The notes under the pieces: model-generated | Database searches by the model: none | Told to the model about the DNA's origin: nothing | The model's input: the letters and a program-made list of their open reading frames with translations, nothing else | Position numbers and translations under genes: made by a program | In this document: positions 8,380 to 15,564 of the stretch, one piece after another | How positions within the stretch are numbered: the first letter of the stretch is position 1 | Layout of the letters: each line of letters opens with the position of its first letter | From: Leucobacter luti | Lineage (GTDB): Bacteria > Actinomycetota > Actinomycetes > Actinomycetales > Microbacteriaceae | Direction of reading: 5' to 3' | Assembly (NCBI RefSeq): GCF_004217175.1 | Contig: NZ_SHKI01000005.1 | Span: 124,001 to 188,000, forward strand | DNA: 64,000 nucleotides

Positions 8380-8780
8380 GCGCTCGCCCGTGCCGGGGCT
8401 GCCGCGGGATCCTTCGCGAACTTAAGCCCGATCACGCAGCCCACGATCCCCGCGAGGAACACGAGCTTCAGGATCGAGACGGTTTCGATGCCCATGGCAA
8501 TCGACGCGCCCACGGTGAGCGCCGCGCCGAGCCCCGTCCAGATCGCGTAGGCAACGCTCACGGGGAGGCCGCGCATCGCGTAGCCGAGGCCGATAAGGCT
8601 GATGGGGTTCGCGATCGCGAACACGATCGTGGGCGCGAGCACCGTGAAGCCGTGCGACTCCTTGAGCGCGAGCGCCCACACCGCCTCGAGCACCGCGCTC
8701 GCGAAGAGCACCACCCAGTGCCGGGTCAGCGGGGTCTTCTCGGCGGCCGGCTGTGCCGGGCGGGAGTTCCGCGGAGACAT
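8376..8780 (-). CDS. SMR-family transporter, second subunit of a paired Gdx/SugE-like exporter
   Basis: This 134-aa protein has four predicted membrane helices and the SMR proton/substrate glutamate (E32 in AVLEAVWALALKESHGF). LPVSVAYAIWTGLGAALTV matches the SugE/Gdx branch of guanidinium exporters rather than EmrE-type drug pumps. Its ATG immediately follows the TAG of the upstream SMR gene, so the two are translationally coupled and likely form a heterodimer, as in YkkCD-type pairs. A 20-residue N-terminal extension precedes helix 1. The exported substrate is inferred from subfamily motifs only. Confidence 0.88.
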   Translation of the reverse strand: MSPRNSRPAQPAAEKTPLTRHWVVLFASAVLEAVWALALKESHGFTVLAPTIVFAIANPISLIGLGYAMRGLPVSVAYAIWTGLGAALTVGASIAMGIETVSILKLVFLAGIVGCVIGLKFAKDPAAAPARASA

Positions 8781-9101
8781 CTAGCTCACCGCCTTCAGGC
8801 CAACCACGCAGGCGATCAGCCCGGCGAGCAGCGCGACGCGCAGCACCGTGGCGCGGTCCTTCTTGGTGATCATTGCCCAGGCCGCGGTGAGCACAGCGCC
8901 GATCCCCACCCACACGGCGTACGCGGTGCCCACGGGAATCTCGCTCATCCCGATGGCCAAGCCGACCATGCTGGCGATGTATGACGCGAGGAAGATGACG
9001 GTCGGCCACAGCCGACGGAACCCCTTCGAGGAGTCGAGCGCGGTGGCCCACACCGCCTCAAGCAGGCCACTCACAATGAGGGCAATCCATGCAAACGACA
9101 C
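8781..9101 (-). CDS. SMR-family transporter, first subunit of a paired Gdx/SugE-like exporter
   Basis: This 106-aa four-helix SMR protein has glutamate E15 in SGLLEAVWATALDSSKGF and the SugE/Gdx signature IPVGTAYAVWVGIGAVL. The GTG at 9101 is chosen because AGAAGGA precedes it and the N-terminus then matches the family; a much longer in-frame extension upstream is an artefact. With the adjacent gene it should form a two-gene exporter for guanidinium or a similar cation. The leader contains two small hairpins (about 9130-9170) but no guanidine riboswitch that I could recognise. Confidence 0.85.
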   Translation of the reverse strand: MSFAWIALIVSGLLEAVWATALDSSKGFRRLWPTVIFLASYIASMVGLAIGMSEIPVGTAYAVWVGIGAVLTAAWAMITKKDRATVLRVALLAGLIACVVGLKAVS

Positions 9102-9287
9102 GACGACGATCCTTCTGGCAGTCGTCAGTGTGCGGGTACTGCTCCCTCGTCCGCACCCCTGCATCGGGGTCACTCTCAAGTTTCGCACACCCGGCACACA
9201 CGCGTGCCCAGCTGCTGCACAGGCTCGCCGCGCTCGAGTGTGCGGACCCGCGGGGTCATCGGGCTGCGAAAACGGCCCCGAATCCGG

Positions 9288-9293
9288 GATAAT
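9288..9293 (+). promoter_or_regulatory. -10 element of hypothetical gene at 9330
   Basis: GATAAT occurs in an otherwise GC-rich stretch. Transcription starting near 9300 would give a leader of about 30 nt that contains the AGAGGAG ribosome site. Confidence 0.45.
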
Positions 9294-9329
9294 GGGGGAG
9301 TGCCCGCGTGGGCGCGCGAGAGGAGCACA

Positions 9330-9992
9330 GTGTTCGGCTGGTCGAAGAAGCGCAAACGGGGAAGCTCGCGCCCGTTGCGCCGACTGCCGAAGCGCGTACT
9401 GGCTCCGGTTGAGGAGATCGTAGAGCAGGGGCTCCTCGTCGCAGATGTCGCGGTGCGCATGTCCGTGAAGAACGCGATCATTATGAACGCGCTGCAGAAG
9501 CACGTCGACTACGACGGCGACCAGATCGTCGAGATGGTGCGCCAGGCCACCGAGGACCTCGCGAAGGAACGCGAACGCGACGCGAAGCACATCGCGCGCA
9601 TGCGCGGCGAGATTCGCGATACCGGTAGGAGCTCGTGGAGCGAGTCCGACTACGGCAACGACGACAACCGCACGCTGCGCCACCGCCAAGAGGTTTACGA
9701 GCGGGTCGCGGAGGAGCTGCACGCCCGCGCCGCGGACGACGAGGCGCTGCGGGCGACGGCGCAGCGCGCGCGTGACATGGCCTGGGACGAGATCGGCGAC
9801 TCGCTCAAGGAGCGCGCGACCCACCCGTACTACAGCGGTGGCGCGTCGGAGGAGTACCAGGAGGCTCGCGAGAGCCGGATCCAGCAGCTGATCGAGAAGG
9901 ATCTCACCTCGCTGATCCAGGAGCACGTCGCAGCGCCGGCCTCGGAGAAGGCCGACAAGCCGCGCCTGTTCAAGCGCAAGGACCGCGACTAG
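9330..9992 (+). CDS. Conserved hypothetical charged, probably helical protein
   Basis: I do not recognise a named family. The 220-aa protein is rich in Arg, Lys, Glu and Asp, has no signal peptide or membrane segment, and is predicted mostly helical with coiled-coil character around residues 65-90 and 115-150. A basic N-terminus (SKKRKRGSSRPLRRLPKR) precedes a moderately hydrophobic helix (residues 22-55), and it ends in a basic Lys/Arg tail. The GTG at 9330 has a clear AGAGGAG site and a GATAAT -10 box upstream. Codon usage is like its neighbours, so it is a real, native gene of unknown role. Confidence 0.75.
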   Translation: MFGWSKKRKRGSSRPLRRLPKRVLAPVEEIVEQGLLVADVAVRMSVKNAIIMNALQKHVDYDGDQIVEMVRQATEDLAKERERDAKHIARMRGEIRDTGRSSWSESDYGNDDNRTLRHRQEVYERVAEELHARAADDEALRATAQRARDMAWDEIGDSLKERATHPYYSGGASEEYQEARESRIQQLIEKDLTSLIQEHVAAPASEKADKPRLFKRKDRD

Positions 9993-9997
9993 CCGCT

Positions 9998-10052
9998 CTG
10001 CGCTGTCCGCGTGCGCTTCTGCGCGCTGCGCTGTCCGCTTCGCTTCTGCGCG
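9998..10052. repeat. Tandem repeat, 2 copies of about 28 bp
   Basis: The unit CTGCGCTGTCCGC plus about 15 bp occurs at 9998-10025 and again at 10026-10052 with two differences, followed by a partial third copy. It is non-coding and lies just after the hypothetical gene. Confidence 0.7.
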
Positions 10053-10092
10053 CTGCGCTTGGGATCTGCGTGTTGCCCGCCAGCCTGCCCGC

Positions 10093-10170
10093 ACTCACGC
10101 AGGAGATCCGAACTCAGGCGGACGGATTCGCCCGATTCTCCCCGCCTGAGTTCGGATCTCCTGCGTGAGT
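10093..10170. repeat. Perfect 29-bp inverted repeat with 20-nt loop
   Basis: The arm at 10093-10121 (beginning ACTCACGCAGGAGATC) is the exact reverse complement of 10142-10170. It would form a very stable cruciform or RNA hairpin, far larger than a usual terminator. No poly-T follows. Confidence 0.85.
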
Positions 10171-10190
10171 TCGGATCTCCTGCGTGAGTT
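10148..10190. repeat. 19-bp tandem repeat, 2.2 copies
   Basis: The unit GAGTTCGGATCTCCTGCGT is at 10148-10166 and 10167-10185, then GAGTTCGG. It extends the right arm of the inverted repeat, so the arm has been duplicated. The rest of the 9993-10391 gap holds only the padR promoter. Confidence 0.8.
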
Positions 10191-10308
10191 CGGGTGGTCC
10201 GCGCGGCCTCGGCCACCCGGTGTGGCCCGCGGAGCCTGCGGAAGCCCGGTCGCGCTCCTTAGGGGCGGCGGTACCTCTGGTATCCCCTCTCAGCGCCTCT
10301 GGAGGTCG

Positions 10309-10378
10309 ACCGGTATTCAGTGTTGCTATGTACCGGTACTTAGTGTTACTGTCTAGTGGTAGTCAATAACGCTAAGTA
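10309..10378. promoter_or_regulatory. PadR operator region (three related half-sites)
   Basis: ACCGGTATTCAGTGTTGC (10309-10326) repeats as ACCGGTACTTAGTGTTAC (10332-10349), 23 bp apart. The core TACTTAGTGTTA (10337-10348) is repeated inverted at 10367-10378 as TAACGCTAAGTA. The region is AT-richer than its surroundings and sits just before padR, consistent with autorepression. Confidence 0.65.
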
Positions 10379-10391
10379 GAGAGGTGGGTCG

Positions 10392-10715
10392 ATGGCTAGC
10401 CACATGACCGAGATGCTGAAGGGCACTCTCGAGGGCATTGTGCTCGCGATCCTGCGGGATCAGCCGGCCTACGGGTACGAGATCACCACCAGGTTGCGCG
10501 ACGAGGGCTTCGAGAGTATCGCCGAGGGCACCGTGTACGCGCTGCTCATCAGGATCGAGCAGAAGGGGCTGGTCGACGTCGAGAAGGTGCCGTCCGAGAA
10601 GGGGCCGCCGCGCAAGGTGTACTCGCTGAACGAGTCCGGGCGCGAGCAGCTCGCCGACTTCTGGGAGACCTGGGGCGTCCTCTCTGCGCGCATCGAGCAC
10701 CTCCGCCCGGCGTAG
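10392..10715 (+). CDS. PadR-family transcriptional regulator
   Basis: This 107-aa protein is a typical short PadR (class s2). It has a winged helix starting LKGTLEGIVLAILRDQPAYG, the recognition region EGTVYALLIRIEQKGL and the wing EKGPPRKVYSLNESGREQL. PadR proteins dissociate from DNA when they bind a toxic small molecule. It heads a four-gene operon with DUF1048 and an ABC exporter, which it probably represses. A GAGAGGTGGG ribosome site precedes the ATG. Likely operators are described at 10309-10378. Confidence 0.92.
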   Translation: MASHMTEMLKGTLEGIVLAILRDQPAYGYEITTRLRDEGFESIAEGTVYALLIRIEQKGLVDVEKVPSEKGPPRKVYSLNESGREQLADFWETWGVLSARIEHLRPA

Positions 10716-10827
10716 CCCCGCGCTTCATCGGCGCTCGCACCCCACCGGCGCCCGCACCCCACCGGTGCCTACGCGCCTCCCCATCCCCACACATCCCCAC
10801 GCAGTTCACCCAGCAAGGAGCCACACC

Positions 10828-11202
10828 ATGGCCGCACAGTGGATCGAAGCCCTCACGGGCTCGCTCGAACAGAAGAAGCAGTACAAGCAGCATGTCGCAC
10901 GGCTCGAGGCGCTGCCCGAGCCCTACCGCGCAACGGCGAAGGCCCTGCAGCGGTACTTCACCTACTGGGCCGGGTACACCGACGGCGACACGCTCGTCAC
11001 AATGCTCGGTGACCACATCGACCTGTGGGAGCGCGCCGCGGTCGACGGCACCCCCGTGCGCGAGATCGTGGGGGAGGACCCCGTCGAGTTCGCCGAGACC
11101 TTCGCCCGCGCGTACGCCGGGAAGGAGTGGATCGACAAGGAGCGCGCGCGCCTCGTCGCCGCGGTCAATGCAGCCGCCGGGGGCGGACGGGATCATGTCT
11201 GA
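10828..11202 (+). CDS. DUF1048 family protein
   Basis: This 124-aa small soluble helical protein matches DUF1048, a family almost always encoded between a PadR regulator and an ABC exporter. The core ALPEPYRATAKALQRYFTYW and the region DLWERAAVDGTPVREIVGED are characteristic. The ATG at 10828 is preceded by AAGGAG; an in-frame ATG 63 nt upstream lacks a ribosome site. Its stop overlaps the start of the ATPase gene by 8 nt. The molecular function is not known; a partner of the regulator or transporter is likely by context. Confidence 0.85.
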   Translation: MAAQWIEALTGSLEQKKQYKQHVARLEALPEPYRATAKALQRYFTYWAGYTDGDTLVTMLGDHIDLWERAAVDGTPVREIVGEDPVEFAETFARAYAGKEWIDKERARLVAAVNAAAGGGRDHV

Positions 11203-12043
11203 CCGGGCGGCTCCGGGCGGCGTCGGTGGCGGAACTCGTGCGGCGGGCGGCGCAGCCGTCAGCGTTCGCGGCATCGAGAAATCGTACGGCGCGGTAGCGG
11301 TGCTCCGCGGCGTCGACCTCGACGTCGAAGCGGGGCACGTCGTTGCACTGCTCGGTTCGAACGGCGCCGGAAAGACGACGCTTGTGCGCATCCTCGCGAC
11401 CCTGCTCCGCGCGGACGCCGGCACAGCGAGCGTGCTCGGCTGGGACGTGGCGCGCGACCCGGCCGAGGTGCGGCGCGTGATGAGCCTCACCGGCCAATTC
11501 GCCGCCGTGGACGAGGTCCTGACGGGGCGTGAGAATCTCCTGCTCGTGGCACGTCTCCGCCACGAGCGGGAGCCGGCCGCTGTTGCGGACGCGCTGCTCG
11601 CCCGGTTCGCGCTCACCGAGGCGGGCGGGCGGCGGGCCGGCAGCTACTCGGGCGGGATGCGGCGCAGACTCGACATCGCCATGGGCCTCATTGGCGACCC
11701 GCGGGTGATCTTCCTCGACGAACCAACTACGGGTCTCGACCCGCAGTCTCGCATAGAGGTGTGGGACACCATCGTGGCGCTCGCGCGCGGCGGCGTCACC
11801 GTGCTGCTCACCACTCAGATGCTTGAGGAAGCCGAGCGGCTCGCCGATCGGATCGCGATCCTGCACCGCGGCACGATCATCCAGCAGGGCACCCTCGCCG
11901 AGCTGCGGCAGCTGTTGCCGGCAGCGCGCGTCGAGGTGGTCGAGAAGCAGCCGTCGCTCGAGGACGTGTTTCTCGCGCTCGTCGGCGACGACGGCGCAGA
12001 CGACGAGGGCGCGGGCGCCGACAGCTCGGGGAAGGCCGCATAA
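11195..12043 (+). CDS. ABC transporter ATP-binding protein (DrrA-like drug exporter)
   Basis: This 282-aa ATPase has Walker A LLGSNGAGKTTL, signature SYSGGMRRRLDIAMGL, Walker B VIFLDEPTTGLDP and a DrrA-type C-terminal region (EVVEKQPSLEDVFLALVG). It powers the permease encoded next. The ATG at 11195 overlaps the DUF1048 stop; a Gly/Ala-rich N-terminus of about 20 residues precedes the conserved domain. In-frame sequence upstream to 10892 overlaps DUF1048 and is not used. By PadR context it exports a drug-like hydrophobic compound. Confidence 0.93.
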   Translation: MSDRAAPGGVGGGTRAAGGAAVSVRGIEKSYGAVAVLRGVDLDVEAGHVVALLGSNGAGKTTLVRILATLLRADAGTASVLGWDVARDPAEVRRVMSLTGQFAAVDEVLTGRENLLLVARLRHEREPAAVADALLARFALTEAGGRRAGSYSGGMRRRLDIAMGLIGDPRVIFLDEPTTGLDPQSRIEVWDTIVALARGGVTVLLTTQMLEEAERLADRIAILHRGTIIQQGTLAELRQLLPAARVEVVEKQPSLEDVFLALVGDDGADDEGAGADSSGKAA

Positions 12044-12807
12044 TGACCTCCACCGTGCTCAGCGACACCCGCGTCCTGACCGGCCGGTCGCTGCGCCACA
12101 TCCTCCGCAGCCCCGACACGATCATCACCACCGCGGTCACTCCGGTCGCCCTGATGCTGCTCTTTGTGTTCGTGCTCGGCGGCGCGATCACCACTGACTC
12201 CAGCGGGTCATACGTCTCGTACCTGCTGCCGGGGATCCTGCTGATCACGATCGCTTCGGGCACCGCCTACACCGCCTACCGCCTCTTCCTCGACCTCCAG
12301 AGCGGCATCCTCGACCGCTTCCAGTCAATGCCGATCGCCCGCTCCAGTGTGCTCTGGGGCCACGTGCTGACCTCGCTCGCCGCGAACCTCGTGTCCCTCG
12401 CGCTCGTAGTGGGGGTCGCGCTGCTGCTTGGATTCCGTACGGGGGCGTCGCCCGCGGGGTGGCTTGCCGTGGCCGGGATCTTGATCCTGTTCATCCTCGC
12501 GTTGACCTGGGTGGCCGTGATCGCTGGGCTCTCGGCGAAGACCGTCGACGGGGCGAGCGCGTTCAGCTATCCGCTGATCTTCCTCCCGTTCATCAGCTCG
12601 GCGTTCGTGCCGACGGCCTCGATGCCGGGCCCCGTGGCGTGGTTCGCCGAGCACCAGCCGGTGACCGCGGTCGTGGACACGATCCGTGCGCTCTTCGCTC
12701 AGCAGCCTGTCGGTGCGGAGATCTGGACGGCGCTCGCCTGGCTGCTCGGCATCCTTGCCGTGGCCTACGCGGTCGCTACAGCGAGCTACCGGCGCAGGCT
12801 GCGCTAG
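12043..12807 (+). CDS. ABC-2 type permease (DrrB-like)
   Basis: This 254-aa permease has six hydrophobic segments and the ABC-2 profile of DrrB: an early helix (TAVTPVALMLLFVFVLGGAI), then YLLPGILLITIASGTAY, and the late motif AEHQPVTAVVDTIRAL. It forms the membrane half of the exporter with the preceding ATPase, with which it overlaps (TAATG). It is the last gene of the padR operon. A 31-bp gap separates it from the convergent acetyltransferase. Confidence 0.92.
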   Translation: MTSTVLSDTRVLTGRSLRHILRSPDTIITTAVTPVALMLLFVFVLGGAITTDSSGSYVSYLLPGILLITIASGTAYTAYRLFLDLQSGILDRFQSMPIARSSVLWGHVLTSLAANLVSLALVVGVALLLGFRTGASPAGWLAVAGILILFILALTWVAVIAGLSAKTVDGASAFSYPLIFLPFISSAFVPTASMPGPVAWFAEHQPVTAVVDTIRALFAQQPVGAEIWTALAWLLGILAVAYAVATASYRRRLR

Positions 12808-12838
12808 GCGCAGGCCCGGGGCCCCGCCCCAGCCGCGG

Positions 12839-13213
12839 CTACGCGCCGGCGCCGAGCAGCTCGGGGTGCCGGGCGAGATACTTTTCGATGAACCAGCACG
12901 TCGTGAGCACGCGGCGGCCGTGCACGATCGGGTTGGTGACCACGTGGTGGGCCAGGATCCCAGAGAGGCCCGTTCCACGGAACTCGGGGAGCACCGCGGT
13001 GTGCGTGAAGTCGATGGTGCCTGCGGCGGTGTCCGTGGCCGGTGCCGCGCTCGCCCCCGGGCCCGGTTCGCCCACGAGTCGGTACTGCGCCTCCCCAACG
13101 AGGCGCCTGCCGTCCGCGGCGTCGAGGTACAGGGCGAAGCGGTCCTGTTTCGGCTCGTGCACGATCTCGAAGCCCGCCGCGGCGGCCTCGTCCTCCGTCA
13201 AGTATCTGGCCAT
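12839..13213 (-). CDS. GNAT-fold N-acetyltransferase (YjdJ/Gcn5-like type)
   Basis: This 124-aa protein matches the short GNAT subgroup (PF14542-like). It has an N-terminal strand-rich half and the acetyl-CoA-binding stretch FTHTAVLPEFRGTGLSGIL, where RGTGLSG corresponds to the Q/RxxGxG loop. The C-terminal PIVHGRRVLTTCWFIEKYLARHPEL is characteristic of this subgroup. A small Gly/Ala insertion sits at residues 50-65. The substrate is unknown. It is transcribed divergently from the lipoprotein gene. Confidence 0.85.
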   Translation of the reverse strand: MARYLTEDEAAAAGFEIVHEPKQDRFALYLDAADGRRLVGEAQYRLVGEPGPGASAAPATDTAAGTIDFTHTAVLPEFRGTGLSGILAHHVVTNPIVHGRRVLTTCWFIEKYLARHPELLGAGA

Positions 13214-13253
13214 GCGCCCAGACTAACCCCGAAACCGTGCAGCCGCGCAGGAT

Positions 13254-13259
13254 ACCCTC
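13254..13259 (+). promoter_or_regulatory. -10 element of leaderless lipoprotein gene
   Basis: TACCCT ends 5 nt before the GTG at 13265. Confidence 0.45.
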
Positions 13260-13264
13260 GGAGG

Positions 13265-13957
13265 GTGCACAAGACGTTACGGCGCCGGGCTGCGCTGGGG
13301 GCCGGGGTCGCAGCTCTCCTGCTCGCCGGCTGCAGCCAGACCCCACCCGAGCCGACCCCCGAGGTCCTCACCGCGAGCACCGCCGGTGCGGCCTACCTCG
13401 ACGCCGTGTGCCCCGTGAATACCGCGTGGGACCTGGCAGACGTTGAGCTCGACCGCCTCCGCCTCGCGGTCTCGCGCGGATCGGCCGACCCGGACGACAC
13501 CGCAGCTGCGCTCCGGCACGTGGCCGACGAGAGCAAGCGCGCGGCCGCCAGCCTTGACCCCAAGCGCAGTACCTGGCCGGCCCCGGCGCGCGAAGCGGTG
13601 GCGGAGGTGCGGCAGACGCTGGTGGCAGACCGAAAACAGGCCCTCACCGTCGCGAAGCTCGACGCGAAGCGCATGGTCGCGCACACGTGGGAGGGGGCCG
13701 GGGACGCCGCGGCTGCCGCAACCGCCGCGCACACCGCGCTCGAACTCCCCACCGAACCCGACGCCGCCTGCACGCAGTGGGCGGAACAGCGGGCCGAGGC
13801 CAAGGCCGAGAAACAGCGCGAGACTGCCGCGGATCCAGATGCCGCCGAATCCGACGGTTCCAGCGGTTCCGACGATTCCGGCAGCCCTGGAAGCCCCGAC
13901 ACCGCCGAAGACACCGCTCCCACCCCGACCACCCCGAAGGAGCGGCCACGTGGCTGA
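13265..13957 (+). CDS. Secreted lipoprotein of unknown function
   Basis: This 230-aa protein has a lipoprotein signal: Arg-rich start, hydrophobic core (GAGVAALLLAGC) and lipobox cysteine near residue 21. The mature part is helical and ends in an acidic Ser/Pro/Thr-rich tail (from about residue 185) likely to be disordered. The GTG at 13265 is chosen because it gives a proper signal peptide and lies directly behind a TACCCT -10 box. In-frame sequence upstream runs antisense through the acetyltransferase. Its stop overlaps the SahH-like start by 8 nt. I do not recognise a family. Confidence 0.78.
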   Translation: MHKTLRRRAALGAGVAALLLAGCSQTPPEPTPEVLTASTAGAAYLDAVCPVNTAWDLADVELDRLRLAVSRGSADPDDTAAALRHVADESKRAAASLDPKRSTWPAPAREAVAEVRQTLVADRKQALTVAKLDAKRMVAHTWEGAGDAAAAATAAHTALELPTEPDAACTQWAEQRAEAKAEKQRETAADPDAAESDGSSGSDDSGSPGSPDTAEDTAPTPTTPKERPRG

Positions 13958-15551
13958 TCAGCTCGCACCCACCACTCTCCTCGCCGTTGAGCGCGCCCTG
14001 CGCGCCGCGGCCCGCGCCGGCAACCGGATGCTGGCGGGCGGGATCGCGAGCGTTGACGTGCGGGATCCCGCACAGCGCGCGGCGCTGCGCGCGGCCCTTG
14101 CGCGCATGGGCGTGCGCACCGCCGAGCCGGGCGATCCGGCCGTCGAGTTCGCGTTCACGGCGACGGCCCCCGGCGCGGCACCCGGCGCCGCCGCGCCCGC
14201 GGCACCCGGCGGCCCCGCCCCGCTCCCGCCCGTCACCGTCGGCCTCGACGGGTCGATCGACTCGCCGCGCGGGGCAGACGCAGCCGCGCGCATCGACTGG
14301 GCCGCGCGCGGCATGCCCGCGACCGCGCAGCTCGCCGCCGGGCTGCGGGAGGCCACCGGCGCGAGCGCGCCGCGCATCGCCGTGAGCCTGGTGCTCGAAC
14401 CGAAGACCGCGGCGTTCACGCTCGCGCTCGCCGCCGCCGGGTGCGAGGTGGCCGTGTTCAGCGCGGTGAGCGAGACGGATCCCGAGGTCGCGGCGGCGCT
14501 CGCCGCAACTGGCCGCGTGACCGTGTGCGCGCCGCTCGCCCCCGTCACGGGGGACTGGGCGGTGATCGACGCTCGCAACGCCGCCGCGGTGCTCGACTGG
14601 GCCCCCGAGTTGCTCATTGACGACGGCTCGCACCTCGTGCGTCTCGCGCACTCCGAGAAGCCGGAGGCGCTCGCAACGCTCCGCGCCGCGGCCGAGGAGA
14701 CGACGAGCGGCGTGCGCCCGCTGCACGAGATGGCGGCGGCTGGCGAGCTGCGCATTCCAGTGATCGCGGTCAACGACGCGCGCACCAAGACCGGGTTCGA
14801 CAACCTCATCGGCACGGGCCAGTCGTGCGTGTTCGCGATCGCCGATCTGTGCGACGCCGCGAACCCGCACTACCGTGGCGTCGCCGGGAGCCGCTGGGCG
14901 GTGCTCGGCTACGGTCCGGTGGGGCAGGGCGTGGCGCGCTTCGCGGCGGCGCTGGGCGCACGGATCACCGTGGTGGAGCAGGATCCGGTGCGCGCGCTCG
15001 CCGCGCTGCACGACGGTTTCGACGCGGCGGCGGCGGTCACCGCGCTCCCGGCAGCCGACGTCGTGGTGAGTGCGACCGGGGTGTGGCACACGCTCGACGC
15101 CGCCGGGGTTGCGCTGCTGCGCCCCGACACGGTCGTGGCGGTCGCGGGCGGAATAGACGACGAGCTCGCGCTCGACGAGCTCGTCGCCGCGGGCTGGACG
15201 GCGCGAGAGCGCGCGCCGCGCGTGGCCGAGTGGCGCGCGCCCGGGGCCACCGCGGGCCCGCTCGTGCTCGCCGAGGGCGGCGGGGTGAACTACTCGGCGG
15301 GGGAGGGCAACCCCATCGAGGTGATGGACCTCTCGTTCGCGACCCAGCTCGCGGCGCTCACGCGGCTCCTCACCGCGGAGCTGTCGCCGGGAGTACACAC
15401 GCTGAGCGTGGCCGACGAGCACGCGGTGGCGCGCGCGGCCCTCGCCGCGCGCGGCGGTTCGGCCGACGCGACACCGCAGCGCTCCCGCCCCGGCGGGGCC
15501 GCGCAGCCGTGGACGGTGCACCGCTACCGGGCAACTCGCGCTGCGGGGTAG
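13950..15551 (+). CDS. Divergent adenosylhomocysteinase (SahH)-like protein
   Basis: This 533-aa protein keeps the SahH scaffold: LIDDGSHLVRL, EETTSGVRPLHEM, VNDARTKTGFDNLIGTGQS, the NAD-binding loop VLGYGPVGQGVA and GEGNPIEVMDLSFATQ near the C-terminus. Classical SahH splits S-adenosylhomocysteine into adenosine and homocysteine. It resembles the Thermotoga/archaeal branch (GTGQS), but the catalytic histidine of the SIHLEAKTA-type motif is valine (SLVLEPKTA, V148). An Ala/Pro insertion occupies residues 72-94. The GTG start has AAGGAG 7 nt upstream. It precedes a deaminase-like amidohydrolase, suggesting action on S-inosylhomocysteine or a related nucleoside (inference). Confidence 0.82.
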   Translation: MADQLAPTTLLAVERALRAAARAGNRMLAGGIASVDVRDPAQRAALRAALARMGVRTAEPGDPAVEFAFTATAPGAAPGAAAPAAPGGPAPLPPVTVGLDGSIDSPRGADAAARIDWAARGMPATAQLAAGLREATGASAPRIAVSLVLEPKTAAFTLALAAAGCEVAVFSAVSETDPEVAAALAATGRVTVCAPLAPVTGDWAVIDARNAAAVLDWAPELLIDDGSHLVRLAHSEKPEALATLRAAAEETTSGVRPLHEMAAAGELRIPVIAVNDARTKTGFDNLIGTGQSCVFAIADLCDAANPHYRGVAGSRWAVLGYGPVGQGVARFAAALGARITVVEQDPVRALAALHDGFDAAAAVTALPAADVVVSATGVWHTLDAAGVALLRPDTVVAVAGGIDDELALDELVAAGWTARERAPRVAEWRAPGATAGPLVLAEGGGVNYSAGEGNPIEVMDLSFATQLAALTRLLTAELSPGVHTLSVADEHAVARAALAARGGSADATPQRSRPGGAAQPWTVHRYRATRAAG

Positions 15552-15552
15552 C

Positions 15553-15558
15553 TAGACT
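15553..15558 (+). promoter_or_regulatory. -10 element of leaderless amidohydrolase gene
   Basis: TAGACT ends 6 nt before the GTG at 15565, giving the amidohydrolase its own promoter. Confidence 0.5.
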
Positions 15559-15564
15559 CACTGG

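Noticed and set aside
9102..9290. Guanidine riboswitch upstream of the SMR pair
   Set aside because: Two small hairpins (9130-9156 and 9155-9170) were seen, but neither the ykkC-I core nor paired ACGR loops of the mini-ykkC class were found.
8781..10094. Long 437-codon version of the first SMR gene
   Set aside because: The extra N-terminus lies antisense to the 9330 gene and lacks conserved features; the GTG at 9101 has a ribosome site and gives the normal 106-aa length.
10093..10190. CRISPR-like array
   Set aside because: The repeats are contiguous or inverted without spacers, and no cas genes are present.
13644..15521. 625-codon open frame antisense to the SahH-like gene
   Set aside because: Translation is Arg/His/Gly-rich without any motif, a common shadow in GC-rich DNA; the plus-strand frame has clear SahH motifs.
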